The notes under the pieces are model-generated. The model saw nothing but the letters and a program-made list of their open reading frames with translations. It ran no database searches and was not told the origin of the DNA. A stretch of 64,000 nucleotides of DNA from Calendula officinalis (lineage: Eukaryota > Streptophyta > Magnoliopsida > Asterales > Asteraceae), in the NCBI GenBank assembly GCA_963853835.1, contig OY970822.1, forward strand, positions 18,725,501 through 18,789,500, read 5' to 3'. Positions 46,256 to 54,268 of this stretch are shown in pieces. The translations under genes and the position numbers were made by a program. Numbering within the stretch: the stretch's first letter is position 1; every line of letters begins with the position of its first letter.

Positions 46256-48926
46256 AATCTATTAAAGAAGGTTGTAAAAATTGGAGTAGAGAGCATAGAG
46301 AGTCTTCAAATGCTCATTATAAGGATTTGGGTAAACAACTGGAAGATATTAATATTAAGATAGAGAGCTCGTGTGCATCAAATGAAGAAAAGGTCCAAAG
46401 AAATATTTGGATAAAAGAAATCACTGATCTTGAAAAAAAGAAAAATATAGATTTGTTGCAAAAATTAAAAATTAAATGGGATGTGGAAGGGGATGAAAAT
46501 TCATCTTTTTTTCATGGGTTGTTAAATCAGCGTCGTAGAACTCATTCTATCCAAGGTATTATAAATGATGGGGTTTGGGAAGTTGAGCCGGTTAAAATAA
46601 AATGTATTTTCAAAGAATACTTTCAATTAAAATTTGAAGCTTTGGAGTCACAAAGTCATTATGATCATGTGGGCAGGTCCAGAATTCATGTTGACGCATC
46701 AAGTGTATTGGAATCTCACGTGGCTTCAGATATTGAGGTCATGTGTTCGTTTGAGGAGGTAAAAAGCGCGGTTTGGAGTTGTGGTTCAGACAAAGCCCCA
46801 GGTCCAGATGGTTTGTCTTTTAAATTTATAAAAAAATATTGGAATTTTGTAAAAGATGATATTTTTAACTCCGTACAAGAATTTCTTGTTACGGGTAAGA
46901 TTCCAAGGGGGTGTAATTCTTCTTTTATTACTTTAATCCCCAAAGTTTCTAATCCTGTTTTTGTTGAGGATTTTCGGCCTATTTCTCTTATTGGTATTAT
47001 GTACAAGATTATTGCTAAATTATTAGCTCTAAGATTATCTAAAGTGGTTGATAAAATTATTAGCCCCGTGCAATCGGCGTTTATTAAGGGAAGACAAATT
47101 CTTGATGGTCCACTTATGGTGAATGAGATTATGGAATGGTACAAAATTAAAAGAAAAAAACTTCTTATCTTTAAAGTTGATTTTGAGAAAGCGTGCGATT
47201 CTCTTAGTTGGGAGTATCTTGATTATATGATGAATCTCCTTGGTTTTGGTATGATATGGAGAGGTTGGATCCGAGAATGTCTTAAATCGACTAAATTGTC
47301 TATTTTGCTAAATGGAAGCCCAACGGAGGAATTTTCTATGTTTCGAGGTCTACGACAAGGAGATCCGTTATCTCCTTTTTTATTTATTATTGCTATGGAA
47401 GGTTTAAATTATTGATTTCTAAGGCAATTGATGATAAACGAATTGACGGAGCTTGCGTGGTAATAATTTAAAAATCTCCCATTTATTTTATGCTGATGAT
47501 GTTGTTTTCTTATCTGATTGGAATGAAAAGGCTTTAGAGGGTATTTTATGGGTCCTAAATGAATTTTATTTAAAATCAGGCCTCAAGATAAATATTCATA
47601 AATCAAATGTATATGGTACGGCTATACAAGATTCGGAAATTGATTCTCTTTGTGATAAGTTCGGTTGTGTTAAGGGTTCGATGCCGTGTATATATTTGGG
47701 AGTTAAAATCGGTGCCGACATGTCTCGTATGTCAAATTGGGAGGAAATTTTGAATCGGGTACGTGCAAAACTCTCTAAATGGAAAGCAAATATGCTTTCT
47801 ATTGGAGGTAGATTAACCCTTTATCAAATCTGTGTTAGGTAGCTTGGGGATTTATTGGCTTTCAATATTCCGAGCTCCTTCTTCGTTTTTGAAGAAATTG
47901 GAACAAATTAGAGCTAAATTTTTATGGGGTTCGGTAGATAAAGAGAAAAAATTTAGTTGGGTTAAATGGGATGTATGTTTGGCGGATAGAGATAAAGGCG
48001 GGTTGGGCATTTCGAGTCTTAATGCTATAAACTTAGCTCTTTTGTCCAAATGGAGGTGGCGTTTTTTCAAAGAAAAAGATTCGTTATGGTGTAAGCTTAT
48101 ATTATCTATTCATGGTGATGATGGCGGATTTGAAAAACCGATTAGTAACCGGTTCAAAAAAGGTAACTGGGCTCAAATAATCGGTTCATTAAATTACCTT
48201 CATGATAATGATATTATTCCTTATAATGCGATTCGTTATAATGTTGTTAATGGGGAGGATGTTAATTTTTGGAAGGATAGGTGGGTTTGTAGTGAACCTT
48301 TATGTTCTAGATTCAACAGATTATTTCGGTTAGATTTAAACCCGTTTTGTAAAATTAGAGATAGATGGCAAAATGAAACGTGGGCATTTAATTGGAGAAG
48401 AAATATTAGAGGCGGTATAGAAGAAGAGCAGTTTATGAACTTGATGGCTCTTATTAACGAAATTAAATTGGGTGAAGGTAAAGATAAAATTGGATGGTAT
48501 TTTGGAGATGTGTGTGATTATTCGGTGGGAGAAGTTAGGAGGCATATAAATGATTTTTTATTCCCCGGTATAGAAGAAAAGTCGAAATGGAGTTCGGATC
48601 TACCAATTAAAGTCAATGTATTCATTTGGAGACTAAATTTGGATCGCCTTCCTACTAGATATAACTTGTCTCGGCCTGGCATGGAGATCGAATCTATTAT
48701 GTGTCCCATCTGTAATCAAGGTATGGAAACTAGTAATCATGTTTTCTTCTTGTGCTCTTTTGCTAAAGAAATTTGGTTGACTATCTCGAAGTGGTGTAAT
48801 GTGAACATGAATGATTATGGGTTGTTTTTGGATTGGTATAACTCAACAGAAGGTATTTCTAGAGTTAAATATCGTCGGCAAATCATTCAAGCCATTGGTT
48901 TTACAACATGTTGGATGAAAGTTTAG
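46222..48926 (+). pseudogene. LINE ORF2 reverse transcriptase with zf-RVT domain, disabled
   Basis: RT motifs are easy to see: SDKAPGPDGLSFKFIKKYW, SFITLIPKV, EDFRPISLIGIMYKIIAKLL, SAFIKGRQILDG, FKVDFEKACDSLSW, RGLRQGDPLSPFLFI and the catalytic FYADDVVF at about 47488. A stop at 47413-47415 and two frameshifts (near 47415-47453 and near 47835) split it into three frames. The C-terminal zf-RVT domain shows KVNVFIWRLNLDRLPTR and CPICNQGMETSNHVFFLC. The AP-type endonuclease expected upstream is absent. Confidence 0.85.
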
Positions 48927-49189
48927 GAACTCTTTATTATTTGATAGCAAGAAAATTTATAGATAGATGTAATAGATAAAATAAAGTTGTTTTCCTTTTC
49001 TTGGCTTTCCCACCGAAATCTTAAGTTTAAGGTTTCTTGGGTGGATTGGCTTTTATTTGCTTTGTAATGTTTTTATTAGTTTAGCAATTTGCTAGACTCG
49101 AGTAATATATTTGGAGTTAAAAAAAAAAGTTTTTCAAATTCTGGAAATTTGTCCTTCCGTCCAAAATCTTCCGTTAACTGACGGTTTTT

Positions 49190-50440
49190 TTGTCCAATTT
49201 ACCAAATTACCCCTATTTTAACATTTTCTTTACATTTTTCTTTTTCTTTTATATACTTTATCTTCTCCCCAAACTAACCTGCAACATACCAAATTTTGAA
49301 GAATCAGATCCAAATGGCTTAGTTAACGATGAATCAGATCCAAATGGCATAAACCGTCTTCTCCGACATGAAACCTTCTTCTCCGGCGTAATCCATCATT
49401 TTCTCCGGCATAAAGCTATTCTGAAGATTTGGAAGAAGCTCTGTGATTCGGAAGATCTGAAGAAGATGAATCTGCGATTCTGAAGAAGAAGAAGATGCCC
49501 TTGCGATTTGAAGATCTGCGATTCTGAAGAAGAAGAAGATGCCCTTGCGATTTGAAGATCTGCGATTTTGAAGATTTGTGATTCGGAAATATCCACAGCG
49601 AGATCTGCTTGGGATTTTAAAATTAAGGTATCTGACTCTCTTCGCCGGCTGTATCTTTAAGATGGGTTTTTGATTTCTTCAGAGATCTTCTGGGTTGTTA
49701 CTAAGTTTTGGTGTCTCTCACCTACTTCGATTCAAATTTATCATATGGGTTTTTGATTTCATCGAGTTGCCGGTGCAAATTTATAGGGAGGAAGAACAAT
49801 GAGCTGAAATTTATTATAATTGCAACTGCAGTCGCAAGTCGCAGTTAATTTATTATAATTGAGTTCACTAACGAAGGAATTTGCCGACAAGCAATGAGAG
49901 ATGGAAATTGTAAAACCAATAAGGTTTTAATTTAACTCGAAAAATTGTTTTCTTGTTAACTCGTTCTGTTGATTCTTATGGGTGTTTTTTTTTTGTGTTT
50001 GAAGTTATCGTGGTCGAAGAAACTGGTGCGAAAATGGTTTAATATTAAGAGCAAAACAGAGGAATCTCAGGCGGATAATATTGTTTGTGCAGGTGGGTTT
50101 TGTTTGAAAGTTAACATCACTTATTCTGTTCTTTTCTACTGCACACCAAGTGTTTGTTTTTGATTTAAAGTTTGCATGTTGTTTGAGGAAGAACAATGAG
50201 CTGAAATCAATGTTTCTTGCGGTTTTGATTTTGAAGGTGAAATCAATGAGCTGAAATCAATGTTTTTGAGGAAAAACAATGAGTTGCAGGTGCAAATAGG
50301 GATTAAGGTTCCTCAATTTAGGGATTAAGGTTTGTGGGTGGTGGGGAAGAAGATGAAAAAGGAAAAAATCAAAAGAGGAAAAGAAAAGGGAAAAAAGATG
50401 AAAATTCCTTTTTTTTTTTTTTTTTTTTGCATTTTTAGTC
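49190..50440. other. Interior of the MULE-like element with short tandem repeats
   Basis: 'gaatcagatccaaatggc' occurs twice (49302, 49331). A 50-60 bp unit, 'gattctgaagaagaagaaga' plus 'tgcccttgcgatttgaagat', is repeated two to three times at about 49465-49580. 'aatcaatgagctgaaatcaatg' type repeats lie at 50190-50270, and a poly-T run at 50408-50427. Short ORFs are low-complexity. Captured host fragments cannot be excluded. Confidence 0.45.
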
Positions 50441-50703
50441 ACTTAACGGTCAAAATTGGACGGAAGGACAAATTTCCAGAATTTGAAAACTTAAGGGACA
50501 AAAAAACGGAAGAAAAAGATTAGGGACAAAAACTCCGAATCGGCCATAGGTCGGGGACAAAAACTGTAATTTACCCTTTTTTTTCTACATTTTCTTCTAC
50601 TTATATTTTTACTCACTTCTGTAATTAATATGTGTAATTTATTCTCTTATTATATATCGTCATTTGATTTTGACACTTATGTTAATATAGTATGTAGGAA
50701 GAT

Positions 50704-51317
50704 TGTTGGAGCAAAACACAGATCAACTTATTACTGATGCTGCAGTTAGTACTGATCACTTAGTACTGATGGGGCAGAATTGATTAATACTGAGAAGTTG
50801 ATACTGATGATACTATAACTAAGTTACTACTGATCGAGCAAAGACTGAAGATACTACTGATCATTAGTAGTTACTACTGACGAAGTATCTGGACTTACTA
50901 CTGATCACCAGACTTACTACTGATGTTACATATTTACTACTGGTGATGAGTTTTACTACTGATGACGCGTTTTTGAAGAATATCAAGTCCGAGATCTTCG
51001 TATAGATAGTTATAGAATGTAAATCAATGTATATTATTATTATTCGATGTAAATCAAGTCCTAGAATAACTAGGGTAAATAGTTTAGCTTCAAGGACTAT
51101 TATAAATAGTTCCTTACGAATTGTAAACGTACGTGTGTATTGTTAACTCAATAATATACATTGAAGCTTTTTGTGAAACTGTGTTCTTAATACTTTCGCA
51201 TATTATTTACAGTTCATTGTTCTTAATATATTGATATAGTGTTGATCCGCTGCAACTTCTATCATCAATTAGATCTAAGGTGTTTATTAACTTGTTTATA
51301 GTTAATCGATCCTGACA
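50704..51317 (+). repeat. 5' LTR of the copia element (614 bp)
   Basis: Contains about a dozen copies of actgat/actactg words at 50728-50970, then a TATA-like 'tattataaatagttcc' (51097-51112), probably the LTR promoter. Confidence 0.9.
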
Positions 51318-51319
51318 AG

Positions 51320-51331
51320 TGGTATCAGAGC
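51320..51331 (+). other. Primer-binding site (initiator tRNA-Met) of the copia element
   Basis: TGGTATCAGAGC two bases after the LTR end. Confidence 0.9.
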
Positions 51332-51403
51332 TTATTGGTTCTAGATCTACTATTTGTTAAGAACAACAAAAAGTTTTAATCTTTAAAACACACATTATTA
51401 ATC

Positions 51404-53971
51404 ATGACTGATAATAATGAAAGCACTCAGGCCAACAAAATTCCTATACTCACACCCAACAACTTTGGGATGTGGAAAAATCGTATTAAGCAATACATGC
51501 TTATTACAGATTATTCTATGTGGGAAGTTGTCCTTGAAGGAAACAAAACTGGTCCTGGTCAAGCAAGCAGCTCTGCAACTGAGGCAGACAAACTTAAATG
51601 TGAGAAGGAAAAGAAGGACAAGGGCATCGAACTCAAAACTCTAAGCACTCTATTACTGGCCATTCCTAATGATTATCAACATCTCTTTGTTGAATATGAT
51701 GATGCAAAAATACTATGGGAAGCACTGGAGAAGAGATTCGTTGGGACAAAGAGCACCAAGAGGAATATGAAGTCTGTTCTCAAACAAGACTTTGAAAACT
51801 TCAAAGGAAAACCCAATGAAACACTCACTCAAGTGTTTGACATATTCAACAAACTAATTGGTGAACTTAACCAGGTTGGGGTTAAGATGGATCAAGAAGA
51901 TGTCAACATGAAGTTCCTAAGATCTCTTAGTGAAGAATGGGCCATGTATACAGTGGTATATAGACAAAGAGATGCTCTAGAAGAAAAGGAGTTGGATGAA
52001 CTCTATAATGATCTCAGAGTATTTGAAACTGAGGTAAACCAAAAGAACCCTTCTATTTCTTCTAATAATGCTGCATTTGTCTCTAGTACAGGTCAAGGTC
52101 AGGAAACCTCTATAGGAAAGGCTGCAGATTCTGAAGATGCTGCAAGAGAATCTTTCTTCACTAGTCATGTGCATACTGCATTGATTAGTGATGACTTGGA
52201 ACAATTGAACCCAGATGATCTTGAGGAGATGGATCTTAAATGGCAGATGGCAATGCTGAGCCTAAGGACAAAAAGATTCTTAAAGAGAACTGGTAGGACA
52301 AGCCTCAACTTCAACAAAGGTGACAAAGCTGGATTTGACAAAACTAAAGTCAAATGTTACAACTGTAACAACCTTGGTCACTTTGCAAAAGAGTGTCCTC
52401 AGCCAGACAAAAGATCAAAATCAACTGCCCTTGTATCACAACAAGGACAAGGCTATGACTGGAGCTTCCAAGCAGAAGAGCATACTCAAAATCAAGCTCT
52501 CATGGCCTTTACTGACAACAAAACTGAGGTAAAACCTAAACCTTGTACTTCTGAATGTGCTAAAATTGTTAAAAACTTAGAAAAAGAAAACACTAAATTA
52601 AATGAAGATTTAGCAAAAGCAGTCAGAAGAAATCATGAGTTTGATAGTGTGATTGCTGATCAAGAACATCAAATAAAGGTGTACAAGATGATTGATCAGC
52701 GGATCAAGGAAGAATTGCTTCAAGCTGTGGATGAGAAAGAGTTCTATGAAACAAAAAATAAAGAACTAACAAGTAAATTAGAAGAATGTCAGCTTGAAAT
52801 TGAACAAAATAAATTAACAATTAAAAAGTTTGAAAGAAGCACTAAAATTCTAGATGAATTAACTAATAATCAAACTACAGAAAAGGTTGTTCATGGGGTG
52901 GGATATCATGCTGTACCACCTCCACATAAATTCATTCCTCCACTTAAAAACAGTTCAGAAAGAATCATTAATGAATTAAAAACTGAAAATCAAACTGAAT
53001 CTAATACTGAAACATCTGAATCAAATGATTCTTCTGATGATGAGCAATCAATTGAATTTACAATATCTCAAAGTGAATCACCAAAATCAATTGATACAAG
53101 TTTTCACACAGCTCAAAGTCCAAATGAATCTCCCAAATATAATGCAGATAATGTACCAAAATTTTTAACAAGGGGGAATGAAAGAAATAAAAAACAACTC
53201 TTAGACCAAAGAATACCTGAAGGTGCTAAAAATAAGAAATTAAGATGTGTTATATGCAATAAAATGAACCATTTAGCAAAGGATTGTCACTTCAATCCAA
53301 TAAACTGCAAAGAGTTAAAAGAATTTAAAATTTTTAAACAAGGATCAAAAACTCAAAAGTTAAAAAATACTACTGGTCCTTCAGTAGTAAATACAATCAA
53401 AACTCAAATTGCTGAAACTCCAAGATTTGGAAGAAGTGCACCAAGATTTGTGCAAAACAGAAGAGTTGGCAGCCCAAAAGACAGCAATTACTTCAAGAAC
53501 AATGGAAAATCCAATCAAAATACACAATATTTTAAATTTTCAAACACCAGTAGAAACTCTAACAAATTTACTAATGGTATTCACCCTCATTATAATGCTG
53601 TATGGTACCAATACAAGAATACTACTGGTAAAAACCCTAAGTTCAAAAACACTACTGCTCCTAAAACACCTTTCAAAAATACTACTGGTGTTAACCCTAA
53701 AAACACTACAGGTCATTCTAAACATGGTAAGTACCCAAATACTACTGGTCCATCAGTAGTAAAGTATTCAAAAGCTAAAAATCATGGGTATAAACCAAGA
53801 TCAGTAGGAAATTCTCACACCAGTAATAACTCCAAAAGGACAGTAGTAAAACAAAACACCAGTAATAAACAAGTATGGGTACCAAAAGTCTTTAAAGTTA
53901 AATCCCCAAAAGCTTATTTCTCAAAGGATGAACCCAAGACATATAAAGCTTGGGTTCCCAAACTTAACTAA
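51404..53971 (+). CDS. gag: Copia gag polyprotein with two zinc knuckles (855 aa)
   Basis: DUF4219/UBN2-type gag: NKIPILTPNNFGMWKNRIKQ near residue 12, LSTLLLAIPNDY (~79), RNMKSVLKQDFENFKGKPNE (~120) and DVNMKFLRSLSEEW (~165). A CCHC knuckle, CYNCNNLGHFAKEC (~318), is followed by a long coiled coil (~400-490) and a second knuckle CVICNKMNHLAKDC (~620). The tail is Asn/Thr/Lys-rich with repeated KNTTG. It forms the particle and binds RNA. The ORF is intact although pol is lost. At 855 residues it is long for a copia gag; the second knuckle and the KNTTG array make up much of the excess. Confidence 0.88.
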   Translation: MTDNNESTQANKIPILTPNNFGMWKNRIKQYMLITDYSMWEVVLEGNKTGPGQASSSATEADKLKCEKEKKDKGIELKTLSTLLLAIPNDYQHLFVEYDDAKILWEALEKRFVGTKSTKRNMKSVLKQDFENFKGKPNETLTQVFDIFNKLIGELNQVGVKMDQEDVNMKFLRSLSEEWAMYTVVYRQRDALEEKELDELYNDLRVFETEVNQKNPSISSNNAAFVSSTGQGQETSIGKAADSEDAARESFFTSHVHTALISDDLEQLNPDDLEEMDLKWQMAMLSLRTKRFLKRTGRTSLNFNKGDKAGFDKTKVKCYNCNNLGHFAKECPQPDKRSKSTALVSQQGQGYDWSFQAEEHTQNQALMAFTDNKTEVKPKPCTSECAKIVKNLEKENTKLNEDLAKAVRRNHEFDSVIADQEHQIKVYKMIDQRIKEELLQAVDEKEFYETKNKELTSKLEECQLEIEQNKLTIKKFERSTKILDELTNNQTTEKVVHGVGYHAVPPPHKFIPPLKNSSERIINELKTENQTESNTETSESNDSSDDEQSIEFTISQSESPKSIDTSFHTAQSPNESPKYNADNVPKFLTRGNERNKKQLLDQRIPEGAKNKKLRCVICNKMNHLAKDCHFNPINCKELKEFKIFKQGSKTQKLKNTTGPSVVNTIKTQIAETPRFGRSAPRFVQNRRVGSPKDSNYFKNNGKSNQNTQYFKFSNTSRNSNKFTNGIHPHYNAVWYQYKNTTGKNPKFKNTTAPKTPFKNTTGVNPKNTTGHSKHGKYPNTTGPSVVKYSKAKNHGYKPRSVGNSHTSNNSKRTVVKQNTSNKQVWVPKVFKVKSPKAYFSKDEPKTYKAWVPKLN

Positions 53972-53985
53972 TCCTTTACTCACTT

Positions 53986-54268
53986 GTGCAGAGCATTCAG
54001 ATCCCAGAAGAAGGAAGAACATGGCACATTGATAGTGGATGCTCAAGGCACATGACTGGAAATCTGCAAATTCTTAAAGATTTCAAGTCATTTGATGGAG
54101 GATATGTGGCATTTGGTGAGAATCCCCAGGGAGGTAAGATTACAGGACAAAGGATGAAACTAGTGAACTCATAAAGAACTTAATTGTCAAACTGGAGAAC
54201 ACATCTGATCAAAAAGTGAAAGCCATAAGATGTGATAATGGCACAGAATTCAAAAAGGAGTACTTGGA
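53986..54268 (+). pseudogene. Residual pol: protease motif fused to an integrase scrap
   Basis: RTWHIDSGCSRHMTGN is the aspartic protease active-site region of copia pol, continuing to GGKITGQ. The sequence then jumps, in another frame, to KDETSELIKNLIVKLENTSD and IRCDNGTEF, the integrase core. Everything between and after (GAG-pre-integrase, most of integrase, RT, RNase H) is missing, so at least two deletions are needed. It is not functional. Confidence 0.85.

Larger units (their letters stand above)
44619..49126 (+). mobile_element. Decayed L1-type LINE, 4.5 kb, with target duplication and poly(A)
   Basis: 18-bp flanking repeats aagtttttcaaattctRg (44601-44618, 49127-49144) and an A-run at 49119-49126 mark a target-primed insertion. 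It keeps an ORF1-like RNA-binding protein and an RT/zf-RVT ORF2, both with frameshifts and stops. The endonuclease between them is missing, since ORF2 begins close to the RT. One mismatch in the duplication and the broken ORFs argue for moderate age. Confidence 0.88.
44516..50576. mobile_element. MULE-like TIR element (~1.5 kb without insert) with ~145-bp inverted ends
   Basis: GGGTAAATTACAG at 44516 is mirrored by CTGTAATTTACCC ending at 50576. The inverted similarity runs for about 100 bp to 44618, is interrupted by a LINE, and resumes at 49145 ('aaatttgtccttccgtcc') for a further ~40 bp. The outer flanks are T-runs, so the 9-bp duplication expected for a Mutator-like element cannot be resolved. 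No transposase is visible. The interior (49200-50440) holds short tandem repeats. Confidence 0.7.
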
